Shown here one piece after another: positions 47,901-59,291 of a DNA stretch of 64,000 nucleotides. The DNA is taken from assembly GCA_007449985.2 (NCBI GenBank), contig VIIQ02000638.1, positions 124,001-188,000 of the forward strand, given 5' to 3'. The first letter of the stretch is position 1. The number at the start of each line of letters is the position of its first letter. The stretch comes from Desmodesmus armatus (taxonomy: Eukaryota > Chlorophyta > Chlorophyceae > Sphaeropleales > Scenedesmaceae). Below the pieces are notes generated by a model. It searched no databases. It saw only the letters and a program-made list of their open reading frames with translations, and was not told where the DNA came from. Made by a program: the position numbers and the translations under genes.

Positions 47901-50900
47901 GTCACTGGTCGCCTGGTGGTGTCTTGCTTGTCTTGCACCAAGGTCGATTTGCTGCTTGCAGCTTGCTGCATGCACAATGAACCTGGCCGGAAACACGTGT
48001 AATGATGATGATGATGATGAATATAAGAATCAGAATAAGAATAAGAATAAGAATAAGAATATAATTACTAAATACTAATTTTCCAATGATAATAATAATA
48101 AAAAACAACTCCTGCACTAATAATGATATATAAAAAAACTGCACTAGGTGTGCCATTTTGTACCACAAATTTATGTATTCAATCAACCCAGGAGGCTCCG
48201 TTGCGCCGTCAGCAAGAGCAGCTGCTGTTTGGCTACATGCTGAGGATCAACCGATTTATCCCTCCTTGCTGTGACTGCCAATGAGCGCAAGCCAAGAGGG
48301 AGCAGCACGAGGAGGGGTCGTGCACCTGCACTGAAAAGGGGACATAGCATCTGTAGTAGTAGAACAGACTTTCTTCGACAAAAAACTGCGCTACTACTAC
48401 AGTTACTACATGCCAACCTCAGTGGAGCTGTGCAACCCCTGTACGTGCTGCTCAAAGAAAGCGCCCAACAGATACGATAATCAGAATGAAATGTCTGCAA
48501 CAGTGTACAACAACATGATCAAACTGACAATCAACAAGTCTTCCAGGGGAGGAGGAAGTGGGGGAAAGGCTCATGCAAGCAAAAAAGGCAGCGTGAGGTC
48601 AAACCCGGAGGGGGGGGGGGTCCCAAAGGAATACATAGAAAATATGAGATATATCGCGTTATTTGATAACATTATGTACATTAAAATATTACATATGTAT
48701 TTGATTTGATATTACATATGATATTGTATTTGATTCTTACATTTGATTATTATTATTATTACATTTGATTATACTCATCAAGGTGCCTACCTCGAGGGAT
48801 GCCTTGAGCTCCTTCTCACAGAATGCTGTGGCCTCCATGCCTGCTGCTTCCCAGTCTGCAGGGCTGTACACCCGCACACCCTCCATCTGGTGGAACACAG
48901 GGTAGTGCGTGGCGTCAATGCTGTCACGACGGTACACATCACCTGTGGAGATTGTGGAAAAAACAGCAGCGGCAGCATACATCACCCTGTGCCGTAGGGG
49001 AAGGACTAGCTGTGGGTAATAATTGGCACAGCAGCCGCCCTGTATACAGTGCTGTCAACTGTGGCAGCAACGCACCGCAGAGATACACCCTCCCTGGCGC
49101 TCCCTTACCCACTCTGCTTCCCGCCCAGCCGCATTGGTGCTGCTGCCACACAAAACACATACATCATCACACATTATGGTATGATGCAGAGTGTCGGCGC
49201 CTGTCGCAGGAGTTGGATGTGGCATGGGGTGCATGGCACGAGAGCCGAGGGATGGTCTATGGTGTTCACAATGGCTGCCCGGCTGCCCGGCAGGCCCTCG
49301 AGGCTGCGCGCCGTGAGTACAAGCGCTGCTGTAAGCGCAAAAAGAGGGAGCATGAGATGCGGGTCCAGGTTGACATGTTGGAAACATATTTTGGCCACAC
49401 CCAGAAGGATTACTGGAGGGCCTTTTTTGGTGGACAGCCCCCGCAAACACCGCTGACAGATGTGGCAGCTTGGACAGGGTACTTTCGGGATCTTCTGGGG
49501 AGAGTACCTGAGCCTCAGTCCTTGGGCGCAGAGGAGGTAGCTCTCAAACACCAGTTGTATGCGGCAGCCCCTAGGGGTGCCCCAGCTGCCATGGCTGCGC
49601 TCAATGAGCCTGTCTCATATGCTGAGGTACAGCAGTGTATGGCTCTGCCGACAGGCAAAGCCCCTGATTCGCAGGGTCTGACGGGTGAGCTGTTGAGGTT
49701 GGCATGTGCTCCTGTCCGAGAGGGTGGCTCTGGGGGCGACGCAGCCCCTGCTTCCCCTGTTGTGGTCGAGTGTGCGCAGTGGTTGTTGCAGGCCATGCTC
49801 TCATGTGCATGTGTACCAGAGGTTATGCGCACCAGCAAGTTGGTTCCGGTGCCGAAGTCCCTTAGCCCTGCTGCCTTGGCGGTAAGGGACCAGTACAGAG
49901 GGATATCTGTGTCGCATGTCTTTTCTCGCTTGTTGGAGCGTCTCATGAATCAGCGTTTTGAGCGGCTGGCATCCCTGCTCTCTCTTCGCGCCCCTACTCA
50001 GTGTGGCTTCAGGCCTGGGTATGGTACACTTGATGCACTCTTCACGCTCAACCACCTCATCAGTGTGGCCCGGCATCAGCGGCGGCGGTTGTATGTAGTG
50101 TTTGTTGATTTTAAGAAAGCTTTCGATACGGTGAGGCGGGACCTCTTGCTTGAGCGGTGCCGCGAATTGGGAGTACATGGTCCCTTCATGGGCATGCTGG
50201 TCTCCATGTATGACCCTGTTTGCTGTCAGGTGGCCGTTAATGGCGAGCTGGGTGAGGTTTTCACCACAGCCTCTGGCACCAAGCAGGGTAGCGAACTTAG
50301 CCCTCTCTTGTTTGGCTTGTTCATAGAGCTCCTGCATTACATGTTCAGGCATAAGCTGCTAGGGGCAGGGCCGGTGCTTAGTGGGCTGCATGTGCCAGAT
50401 GTCATGTATGCTGATGACGTTGGTCTCCTGAGCTTTGAGCAGGGCGAATTGCAGGAGCTTGTTGATGTGTTGAGTGTCTTCTGCCACCTGTTTGGGATGG
50501 AGGTGAATCTTGCCCCGCACAAGACTTGTGCCGTTTGTTTCCGCCAGCGTGGCATGAAGGTGCCGGCAGGGTTCCGTCTTGTGTATCGAGGGCGCGAGAT
50601 TGCGCGGCAGAGTGAGTACGTTTATTTGGGTGTGCGCGTGCATGAGACCCGTGGGCTTCTGGGCGCCTCTGATGCTCTGGCGGTGTCTGGCAGCAAGGCA
50701 ATGCATGCCATGCTGACCCGTTGTCGCCGCTCCTGTTTGACTCAGTTTGACATCAAGTGCAGAATGTTTGATATACTTGTTGAGCCAGTCCTTTCGTATG
50801 CATCTCACATATGGGGACCCGCGATATTTGCTAAGCGCCTGCAGAACACGCCTTACGATACCCAGGCCGAGAAGGTACACACATCGTTCTTGCGCATCAC

Positions 50901-53273
50901 GACTGGGTCTATCAAAGGCATTGCCACTGATGTCGTGTACAGGGACATGCATCGTCGACCCATTATGTATCACTGGGTGGTGCTGGCTGCGCGATGGTGG
51001 ACAAAGTTGTCTGATGCTCGTGACGATCAGCCGAGATCCCTGGCGGGGTGTGTGTGGCGTGAGGATGTCGCGCTTGCACTTGCAGGTTGTCGGGAGTGTT
51101 GGTCCTCTTGTTTCCTGCAAACTATGTGCTCGTTGCAGTTGCTTGCTGGTGATTGGCGGCAGCAGTCGCTTGACTGGGTGATGCAACAGAGGTGGGAGGA
51201 GTCTGCAGTGCAGGCCGCGCTGGCTGCCCTATTTAGGGCCCGGTGGCGAGGTCTCACCCAAGGTGACCCACGCTCCGCCCCTTCTATCGGCATTCACAAG
51301 CTTACACATCATGCATGAGTCTACCCGCTAGATCCTGGCTTCAATCCCTTCTCAAGGGACGATGCACCTCCGCATATCAAGTTGTGCCTGCCCTTTGATG
51401 TAGCGCGTAACCTTGCCCAGTTGCGTATTGGTTCAGCCCACCTTGAAATAGAACAGGGCCGTAAGCGAAGGGTCTCTGTGCCCCGTGCTGACCGCCTGTG
51501 TCGATTGTGTTGTGGAGAGGATGCTACCTTGGCCCACCGCCAAGCTGTACTGGCAAGGACAGGAACTAGTCGTAATGTGGAAGACTTGAAGCACTTCCTG
51601 TTGGAGTGCCCTGTTTACGATGATTTGCGCGCCGCTTGCCCAGCCTTCCCCCTGTCTGATGCTGTGGTACTGGACGACCCTGAATGTGTGCGATCAGTGT
51701 TTCAACATGGAGAGCAGTCTGCGTTGGCATACACTCTGTACAAGATGAAAGTGCGCCGGGCGCGCCTTCTTGGGCTGACTTGGGGTATCTGACCTGACAA
51801 GGGGTATTTCTTGGTGCTGCTGCCTGCTGGATCCTAGCTGTTTGCTTCCCACTTCTGCACAAGGTTGTCGTGTTGCCTCAGGATGTCAATGAAGTCTCCT
51901 TTGCTGTCTTGCTTTGAATCAGGCTACTATCTGGTGTAGGTGGTGCAAACCACTGACGGGGATCGGGGTTTTCCCCCACCTTAGTGTTTCAACCGGTTCA
52001 ACCCTGGCAGGCAATGCCATTGATGTGTGGCGAATGTGTCTGCGTGTAACATTTTCTTCCCCAAAATTATACATTTGAATACAACAGGGTTTTACAAACC
52101 CATGTGTTATCAACAGTGTCAAACCCCACCTGTGACAAGGAATGCCGGCTGCTTTGTGCGCAGCAGCTCGGCCTGGTGTGCTGAGGTGTGGCAGCGCAGG
52201 ACCTTGTCAGCGCTGACATAATATGTGTCATTGGCGCTGCGGCTGACGTGATCTGCTGGGATGAGGATCTCATCGAAGTTCGCCGTGCAGGACACGATGG
52301 GGAACATGTCGTCAAAGTGCTTGTACATGCCGGGCTGGGTCTGGTCAAAGTAGTCATAAATGGCCTGCACAGCACAGCACAGCACGGCACAGCACAGCAC
52401 GGCACAGCATGTCATCAAGTCCGAGTTTCAAGGGTATCGGCACAACACGGTGCGTGGGTGCATATGGGCAACAAAAGCTGACAGCTGCTAACTGGCCGGT
52501 TTGCAGACAACAGCTCAAACTGAAACAGCCCTTCACCTGTGCCGGACAGCTTATATTTGGATCAGCCACAGCCTTCACTCAAGTCAGCCGCTGCCCTAGG
52601 ATCCTGGGCCACTGCCCTGTACTCCCAACCTGCTCCTTGTAACAACGTGAGCTGCTACCTCTTGAGTGCTAAACCATGCAGATGCGCAAACGACCCCCAC
52701 CCCCACACCCCACACCCCCCACACCCCCGGACTGCCCAGTGCTGCCACTGCTGCCACCCAGCAAGCTGCTCCTCTACCCAGCACCCAGTACACACTCTGA
52801 ATCCCACAGCCATAGCGCTAGTACCAAGAGACACCGACAGCAGCCGCTGCTGCAGGCATGTAGCTCACCTGCTTGATAATGCCAATGGGGTGATTGGGCT
52901 GGTGGTGCAGGTTGATGCCCATTTTGCTGTAGATGTAGTCTGTGACATTGTTACCAGGATCCTGCGTCAGCACCTGGTCCTTTGGGGGTGCAGGAGGCCC
53001 CGGCCGGGCCTCTACTGCTGCTGTGGCCAGCGCACGCATGCCCAGTCGCTGCATCCTGCATCTGCTGGCACTGCTGCTGCAGCTCAGAGGGGTCAGGGCT
53101 GCACGCTGTACCTGGCTGCTGCTGCAGCGCAGAAAACAACTGCTGGCTGATCCTGCTGCTGCTGCTGGTGTGCTGGGCACTGCTGACACGGCCTTGCGGA
53201 GTGGTGCTGCCATGCAGGCAGACACCATGCGCTGGGCACCTTTGAGGGTGGTTGCACGCATGTTTGCCAGCAA
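44976..53273 (-). CDS. FARS2: Organellar phenylalanyl-tRNA synthetase (monomeric type)
   Basis: Charges tRNA-Phe in mitochondria and/or chloroplast. The start is M at 53273 ([15 protein letters not shown]; a second M four codons on), followed by a Ser/Ala/Arg-rich presequence typical of organellar targeting. Exons: 53273-52872 ([23 protein letters not shown]); about 52364-52130 ([31 protein letters not shown]); 48942-48790 ([18 protein letters not shown], class II motif 2 region); about 46848-46687 ([32 protein letters not shown]); about 46109-46037 ([18 protein letters not shown], motif 3); about 45640-45480 ([25 protein letters not shown], start of the FDX-ACB anticodon-binding domain); and about 45170-44976 ([18 protein letters not shown] to the stop). 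The intron 48943-52129 carries an antisense LINE. Two exon edges are tandemly duplicated near 46446-47197. Family call is secure. Confidence 0.93.
46446..46745 (-). repeat. Duplicated 3' half of a PheRS exon
   Basis: The sequence encoding [20 protein letters not shown] plus the GTGAGAG donor occurs at about 46672-46744 (in the full exon) and again at about 46460-46533, roughly 93% identical. The second copy has an upstream CAATGGCAG acceptor-like end. Using both in series would break the frame. Confidence 0.85.
46831..47197 (-). repeat. Tandem duplication across the 5' edge of the same PheRS exon
   Basis: GCTCTTGGCCAGGCCCTGTG at 46831-46850 (exon start with acceptor) recurs at 47031-47050. 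Intron sequence around 46961 recurs around 47128. The unit is about 170-200 bp. The extra copy keeps a CACAG acceptor but loses the reading frame after GLAKS. Confidence 0.85.
46864..46882 (+). repeat. G19 homopolymer in a PheRS intron
   Basis: Nineteen G on the plus strand, directly beyond the acceptor of the exon that begins near 46848. In the minus-strand transcript this is a C tract beside the 3' splice site. Confidence 0.9.
47582..48135. repeat. AT-rich patches with a shared direct repeat in a PheRS intron
   Basis: AAGAATATAATTACTAAATA... occurs near 47592 and again near 48054, about 28 identical bases. Both sit in AAGAAT/TAAT-rich stretches that contrast with the GC-richer surroundings. 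Similar AT-rich patches lie at 46540-46620 and 48640-48780. Confidence 0.7.
49050..52080 (+). mobile_element. LINE-type (non-LTR) retrotransposon, 5'-truncated, antisense in PheRS intron
   Basis: It contains a reverse transcriptase of non-LTR type and a C-terminal cysteine/histidine motif. No endonuclease domain precedes the RT, so the copy is 5'-truncated. The left edge is approximate (between the PheRS exon end at 48942 and the first element-like residues at 49177). The right edge is placed in the non-coding tail before the PheRS splice donor at 52129. No target-site duplication or poly(A) tail could be defined. Confidence 0.85.
49177..51792 (+). pseudogene. LINE ORF2-like reverse transcriptase, one in-frame TGA
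   Basis: The frame opens with WYDAECRRL, the usual link between endonuclease and RT in LINEs. RT motifs follow: [28 protein letters not shown] near 50101, [14 protein letters not shown], and the catalytic YADD near 50407-50418. A single TGA at 51316-51318 interrupts the frame. The same frame then continues ([35 protein letters not shown]) to the stop at 51792, giving the Cys/His motif common at LINE C-termini. The missing 5' part and the stop make it inactive as read. Several codons upstream of 49177 are open in frame but overlap a PheRS exon on the other strand and are not element sequence. Confidence 0.85.
52368..52408. repeat. (CACAG/CACGG)n repeat next to a PheRS splice acceptor
   Basis: About eight pentanucleotide units. 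On the minus strand it reads (CTGTG)n and runs directly into the CAG acceptor before AIYDYFDQ. Confidence 0.9.
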
Positions 53274-54040
53274 CTGCAGTGACTGCTCTGTAGCTGATGT
53301 GCTGCCTGCAATGATCAGAAAGCACGTGCGCGGGTCAATTTCGCAGTTGGGTCAACAGCAAGCACCACCTGGAGGACAGCTGCAGTGCCACACAACAGTA
53401 ACCACAAAGGCGGGGGTGGCACAGACGCTGAGGCTGGACACCAGCCTAATCAGTTCAATTTCACACGTCAACACTTGAACTCACAATTGCTTGCGGCACA
53501 GGGCCTGTATGAGTTAGATGCCTCTGTTGGCACCCACCACACAAAGCTGGCAGCTCACAAGCGATCCACAAAGCAGTTGCCTTGACAGTGCGAGCAGAAC
53601 ACGGCATAATTGACTGCAATCCGCTGCTGTCTTGCCACAACAGCTTTAGTCACTTGCGACTGTACACATTCTCTGGCGTCTAAGAGGGAGAACGGGCACG
53701 CCTCTCGGTCCTTAACTTATTGCATCGAGCACCAGTGGTAACACAACATGCAACGGCAGGCGCTCCCCGTGGTTCTGCTCCTGATGTTCCAAGCGCTGTT
53801 GCACATGCTGCTGCTGCTGGTCTACAGCTGATGGACTGCTTATCCAGGACCTGATGACTTGGCAACATGTCCCACTTGTTGCAGCAGTGGCCAGCACTGT
53901 GTGGCTGCTGGTGCAGCACTTCAGGGAAGGTGACAGGAAGTCAGCCAGAACGTGCCAGGTTGGTACTGATGTGCCGTGCTTTGGCCAGCTGCTGAAGATT
54001 CAATCAGTCATAATGCAAACATGCGCACATTGACACACCC
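53274..54040. promoter_or_regulatory. Divergent intergenic region, PheRS and SprT-like genes
   Basis: About 770 bp between two outward-facing starts. No element could be named. A 5' non-coding exon of the SprT-like gene may lie here. Confidence 0.5.
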
Positions 54041-55177
54041 ATGTACTCCATTGGCAATCCACACAGCCACCTGGTCATGCAGTTGTCCAACAGCAGCATT
54101 GCACGCAATCCCTTCCGCTCGCCCTCAATCCACAGCAAACGCTTACTGGACATTGCTCTTCCACATCCCCATATGCAGAGTGGTGACCAGGCCAAGCAAG
54201 CTGCACACCAGTCCCAAGGGCAACAGGCAGCCAAGCAGCCCAGCAGCACCAGACTGGCACAAGGCCCAATCAGCTCTAGTGGTGCCATCCCTCAGCACGA
54301 GCTGGCGCAGCTGCAGTCTTTCCTGCGCAGAGTGTACCGCTGGCGTGGGTGGCAGGGAGGATCCTTCAACATCACTCAGGCCTGGCATGCAGTGGAGGCG
54401 GCGGCAGCAACTGCAGAGGGCGGCAGCTGGCAGCAGCACTTCACCGGCCAGCAGCTGACAGACGCCAACTGCGACGCCCTGCTGCGGCTGATTGACTGCC
54501 AGTTCTGTGCTGGCAAGCTGCTGCGCCGCATGTGCGCAAGTAGCAGCAGCAGCAGCAGCTTGAAGGCTGCCGTGCCACAGCAGCAGCTTCTTCCAAGTGA
54601 CAGCGGCAAAGCCAGCAGCACCAGCACTTGCTGCTCGGGCCTCACAGACCAAGCAGCAGCAGCAGCAGGTGCAAGGGCTGCAGCAGATCGGCTCAATGAC
54701 CAGCAACAGACTCCTGCAGGTCGTGCTCCTGCACTTGGCGTGGATGCCAGCTCTGTATACCAGGGTGTGGCGGTCTCAGCCGCTAGTGCATGCGGAGCAG
54801 CTGCGGCAAGCGCCGGCAAGCTTCGTTGCCGCGTCGTGCAGAGTTGGGACGCAGCTTGGTTGGCGTATTTCGACACGCAGGACAACACCATCTACATCAA
54901 CTGTTGGAGGTGGGCGAAGGACGTGTCCCCTGACGCTCCAGTCAACTGCGAGGGGGTCGTGTGTGTCAGCCGCCTACAGATGCTGATGCACACGCTGGCT
55001 CACGAACTCGTGCATGCCGTGGTGTTCCATCTCTTTCCTGATATGGACCGCAGCAGTCCAGCATACACCATCGACAACCGCCACGGCCCCATCTTTCACC
55101 TGCTGAACAAGCAGCTGTTTGGACACAGTTCTGATGCGCTGGAAAAAGTGCATGTGCTGCCTAGGAGGCTGCTGTAG
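54041..55177 (+). CDS. SprT-like zinc metalloprotease
   Basis: Single-exon frame of 378 residues. The first Met (54041) and one at 54077 are both possible. The C-terminal third is a SprT-like domain: AWLAYFDTQDNTIYINC, then the zinc/catalytic motif HELVHAVVFH near 55003-55032, and HGPIFHLLNKQLFGH with the downstream metal-ligand-type histidines. The SprT/Spartan group includes DNA-protein crosslink proteases. The N-terminal half is low complexity (Gln/Ser/Ala) with a helical segment (LAQLQSFLRRVYRW) and a poly-Ser tract. No UBZ or PIP motif was seen, so a full Spartan role is not supported. Nuclear function is inferred only. Confidence 0.82.
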   Translation: MYSIGNPHSHLVMQLSNSSIARNPFRSPSIHSKRLLDIALPHPHMQSGDQAKQAAHQSQGQQAAKQPSSTRLAQGPISSSGAIPQHELAQLQSFLRRVYRWRGWQGGSFNITQAWHAVEAAAATAEGGSWQQHFTGQQLTDANCDALLRLIDCQFCAGKLLRRMCASSSSSSSLKAAVPQQQLLPSDSGKASSTSTCCSGLTDQAAAAAGARAAADRLNDQQQTPAGRAPALGVDASSVYQGVAVSAASACGAAAASAGKLRCRVVQSWDAAWLAYFDTQDNTIYINCWRWAKDVSPDAPVNCEGVVCVSRLQMLMHTLAHELVHAVVFHLFPDMDRSSPAYTIDNRHGPIFHLLNKQLFGHSSDALEKVHVLPRRLL

Positions 55178-55575
55178 ATCTGGCATGGTCAAAAATTGCA
55201 GGGTTTGGGGGCTTTGGACTGTGCACATGACTGTTGGGAGCTTTTGGGGTGTGGGAAAGTGCATCAACATAGCTGTGCAAGGGGTGCAAATGTAGTGTGT
55301 GGTGCAAGCGGATGTCAAGCATGTTGCTTGGCATTGACCTGTGAGGCAAGCACAATGAGTGCAATGTACGTCGCAATCCGCACAAGTTCCATGTTTGCTG
55401 GTGCAGCTGTCTAGCTGGTCTCAAGGATTTGTCAACAGCTACAGCTGGTGGGTTACTAACCCATCGGTAACTGAGTTACCCACCTCTTTGCAGGCTGGCC
55501 TTTTGAGGTAGTAGGAATGGGGCAGTCGGTTGTTCAGTGGTGTGCAGTACATCCAGAGGATTGTGTCATGGTGGT

Positions 55576-55860
55576 CTATGCATGGTGTTTGAACCCAGCA
55601 GGATTGGTGCTGCCATTTTGGCAGCAGTTTCCAAGGGGTAGTGCCTGGTGTTGCCATGCAGTTGCTTGGGTGCAAAGGTTTTGGTTGCAGTAACACACAA
55701 TGGGTAGGTCGTCTGACAAGCAGGTTGGACGCAGCTGTGAGCAGTTATCAGGACAATGCTGTGCCTGGCAGGGCTTGGGGTTCATCAGAAATCCACAGGA
55801 TGCACCTAATGTGACTAATGTAATCAACACTACATACGATGCGATCCAACAAAATTGCAT
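55576..55860 (-). CDS. Possible small secreted cysteine-rich ORF
   Basis: 94-codon ATG-initiated frame. An N-terminal hydrophobic stretch (IASYVVLITLVTLGASC) is followed by many cysteines (PKPCQAQHCPDNCSQ, RPTCLSD, CYCNQNLC). No homologue is recognised, and open frames of this length occur by chance here. Confidence 0.2.
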   Translation of the reverse strand: MQFCWIASYVVLITLVTLGASCGFLMNPKPCQAQHCPDNCSQLRPTCLSDDLPIVCYCNQNLCTQATAWQHQALPLGNCCQNGSTNPAGFKHHA

Positions 55861-57568
55861 GTGCGGTGGGTGTCCTGGCTAATTGACACCACTTGGGAAT
55901 TCACAGCATGATTCCTGGGAGGAGGCTCTTGCATTTCACACATCTCCAAGCATCCACTCCATGCATGTATGCAGGTGGTCACCGACACCACGACACGAAA
56001 AAGAGTGGCCTAACTGTCCTCTTTCCACATGCAGTTGCTGGCCTCGGCAGACAGCTGCTGAAGGCATTCCAGCTTATATCGGTCCTCAAAACTCCCGGGG
56101 CCTGCAAAACCCTGGGGAGATAAATCTATCAGTGCTGGCATGCAACAGCTCCCAGTGCCCTCCACAGCAGCAAGCACTGCTGCCTCCCGCCGGGCCTGGC
56201 AGCATGCTTGGGTAGGACTGGGGCGTCCGAGCGCGATTATGCAGCAGCGGGGCATCTGGGGGTCTGCCTTGGCAAGATGTGGGGGTAGGAAGCCAGATTT
56301 GTATGCATTGGCCAGCCTTACATGTTGGCTAAGGCGGCCGCCAGACATCTGTATCAATGCACTGCAATACTTTGTGGCAAAGCACCCCATCAGTGAAAGC
56401 GTTACATTGATGATAAGTGCGATCGTACCACAGGACGTGTGTGTGCAAAACCACACAAGCCTTTTGCAGTCAGTGCGATACTGTAATCCACTCGATCAAC
56501 ACCAAGGTATCCATGGTGCACCGTGCCGCACATGTGACAGTGTACACTGTCACCAACACGGCTCTGCCCATGCATGCAGTGCGGCATTGCTGGCAAGGGG
56601 ATGCAGCTGGTGAGCCTGCGCAGGCAAGTGTACTGTGTACCGACAGTACAAGTCCACATCCATGGGACAGAGTGGTTGCCAGGAATGACAAATGCCTCTG
56701 CACCACTCGGTGCAGCTGTTTCACTCTCTGTCAGGCAAAACACACACGCAAAGCACACTTGCAAAGCACACAGACGGGTCTACATGCATGAAAATGTGGT
56801 TTGTGTTGTGGTTGACGGGCGTACGGGCTGCTACACAGACATGACAAGCACACCACCGCCATCTCAGCAGGAATGTGCCTTTGTGTTGTCAGCACAATCA
56901 CACTCACACCACGTGCCACACATCCAACCAACCAAACCTCCATCAAGCATATGCTACGCGGCCGATAAAATAGGCATTGCCGTCAGATCAAAAGTACCAG
57001 CCAGGATCGACATACAGAATCAGCCACAAACTGAACCACGCCCACTACAGACGCTGCTGCGTCCGGTGGGGAGATGCATCACTGCACCCCATCTTGAGCA
57101 CATGCTCCAGCAAGATGAATGCTGCCAACCATCACAGGAAACAGTAACTGCAGCAACCCTCTGTCTCAAAGGGCCCAGCAGTTAGCAAACTGAGGATGGT
57201 TCAACAAGTTGCGGTCCTTGTATTCCACCAGTTCCCCTCAGAGCAGCTTCACAGCCACCCTATCAGCAGCTTATGTCAGCTGCCTGCACTCTAAAACACT
57301 CCATACCAAGCCATCTCGGAGCCAAAATAACGTGGCTGGTTGACAAACAAGGCGATGTCGGTCGTCTCTGTCTCACTACCTTCGATGCGCGTCAATACCA
57401 CCACCGACAAGCTATTCTCTGGCACACACCAGTCCCATGTGCCACTCATATCAGCAGGCACACAGCCTGGGGGGCTTGCTCACACACATCCTCAGCTAGC
57501 CAACCAGCCAACCCCCCGCCAGCCCGTCATCAATTGCCACAGGCTGTGCATGCAGCGCCTATCAGGGG

Positions 57569-57735
57569 AGCGCAGGTCAAGCGATCAGTGCGCTGCTGCT
57601 CGCAACGGGCGCAGGTCAAGCGATCAGTGCGCTGCCGTGCGCAGCGAGAGCGCATGCCACGCGATCAGTGCGCTGTGCCCACAAGCAGAGCGCAGGTCAT
57701 GCGATGGCTGCTCTGTGCGCACAACAAGAGTGCAT
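57569..57735. repeat. Minisatellite, about four degenerate units of 39-46 bp
   Basis: The core GCGCAGGTCAAGCGATCAGTG is present exactly or nearly so at 57569, 57607 and, more diverged, near 57647 and 57690. Confidence 0.8.
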
Positions 57736-58428
57736 GTCACAATCAGGTGCACCCCCCATGAGCGTCACTCACAGCAAGGCCCATGCAGCAGCTGTCCATC
57801 TCAATCCTGCAGCACCAGCAGGAGTGCAGTGCCTGAATGAACAAGGACTCCACACAAAAAAAGGGTCAAGCACTTTGCACACACTGCACTGCACTGCACT
57901 GCAGCCCGCCTGCACCACTGTGCACAGACACCAGCAAGGCAGCTAAGCCAGCTGCCTCCCTTCACTGCCGGTGCACACGCTGCAATAAGACTCTCCACAC
58001 ACAACACCACATCCAGGGCGGCCTGATGGCCTTCACCCCCTTGCTGTGACAAGCCGTTGCCACCAGCATGCTGCCACCAGCACTGGCTGTGCAGCATCCT
58101 TCCATCAAACCCATGGCAAAGCCACCTCCAAACTTTAACCAGCTATGCATACCAGCAGAGGTTGAGACGGGCATTATGCTGGCCGTCACGGCATGGCAGC
58201 ACACTTCACAACATGCATTCCTGCGCCCAAGGCGCAGTCCTTCAATCCCACCCACCACCACACATTCTGGCAACACCACGCACGTATCTGCGACTTCATC
58301 CACATGCAGCTTGAAAAACGCCTTGCATCCATGACCAAGCCTGCCGCCTTGCTTCAGGCGAGCCCTTTGCTTGTGCATCCTTATCACACCAACAACCACT
58401 CAAAACACACCAGCAGGCACAATACACA

Positions 58429-58575
58429 GTGACCCTACCACAACCAAGCAGGCTCATTGATCCTACCAACATCCTCACACACACCAGCATGCGTGACAGA
58501 CAGTGACCGCACCCCAACCAGCAGGCTCTTTGGGGCCCCAACATTCTCGCACACAAAAGCAGTCGCAATGGATAG
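58429..58575. repeat. Degenerate tandem repeat, unit about 70-75 bp
   Basis: Each unit begins CAGTGACC, contains an A-C-rich part with AGCAGGCTC, and continues with CCAACAT then CTC(A/G)CACACA. Two units are clear; a third start follows near 58576. Confidence 0.55.
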
Positions 58576-59261
58576 TGACCAGACCGCAGGGGGCTCGTTC
58601 GATGGTGGCACAATGGCATAAGCCAAGCCAGGCGTAGCCAGGAGCAACTGACATGTCCCATCCATGCAAGCCACTGTGTCAAAATTGCACACGAGTACCG
58701 TGCAAAGCTGCTCGGCCACACCGCATGGCTTGAACCACCACCCCCTGAAATGCCCTTCAGCAACTGCTGCTGTGCCATGCCAACCTGCTCACTACCATGC
58801 TTACGACCATGAATGCAACACAAGGCAGAAATGCTCAACTTTGCACACAACCTGAGCTAGCCTAGCCTTGAAAACACCGCAGACTACCAACACTAGTCCT
58901 ACGTGCAATGGCTAGTGCTTACGCAGCAGCACGTTGCAAGCAGGCAGGTGCAGCTGCAGTCACACCGCCACAACAGACAACACCTGAGCTGAGCGAAGGG
59001 TAAAACGCTGCTTACAACTACAACACACTGAACTGGGAAGGCAGACAGCTAGCAAAGCCTCTGGTGACTACTTAACACACAACACCCCCTCACTTAGTGC
59101 CTTGAAATGTGAATGGGACTGCATGAGAGACAACGAGTGAGATGTGCTCAATCCGGGCAGCTGAAAGCGGATGCCAATGCTGTGTATGTAATTGTACCTG
59201 TGGCACACTGCCAAGCAGTCCAAAAAGCAAACTAATGCAGCTTGCTTGCCAAGTTCAACAC

Positions 59262-59291
59262 AAACACACACACAAACACACACAACCCAAC
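59262..59291. repeat. CA-rich microsatellite
   Basis: (ACAC/AACAC)n tract on the plus strand, downstream of the KCS gene in its sense. Confidence 0.8.

Noticed and set aside
48823..49176. Extension of the LINE ORF to 48823
   Set aside because: It overlaps the PheRS exon on the other strand and lacks LINE-like residues before WYDAECR; the frame is open by chance.
57962..58719. Minus-strand ORFs of 94-184 codons
   Set aside because: Some look protein-like, but no splice model, domain or homologous motif supports a gene; described only within the gene-free stretch.
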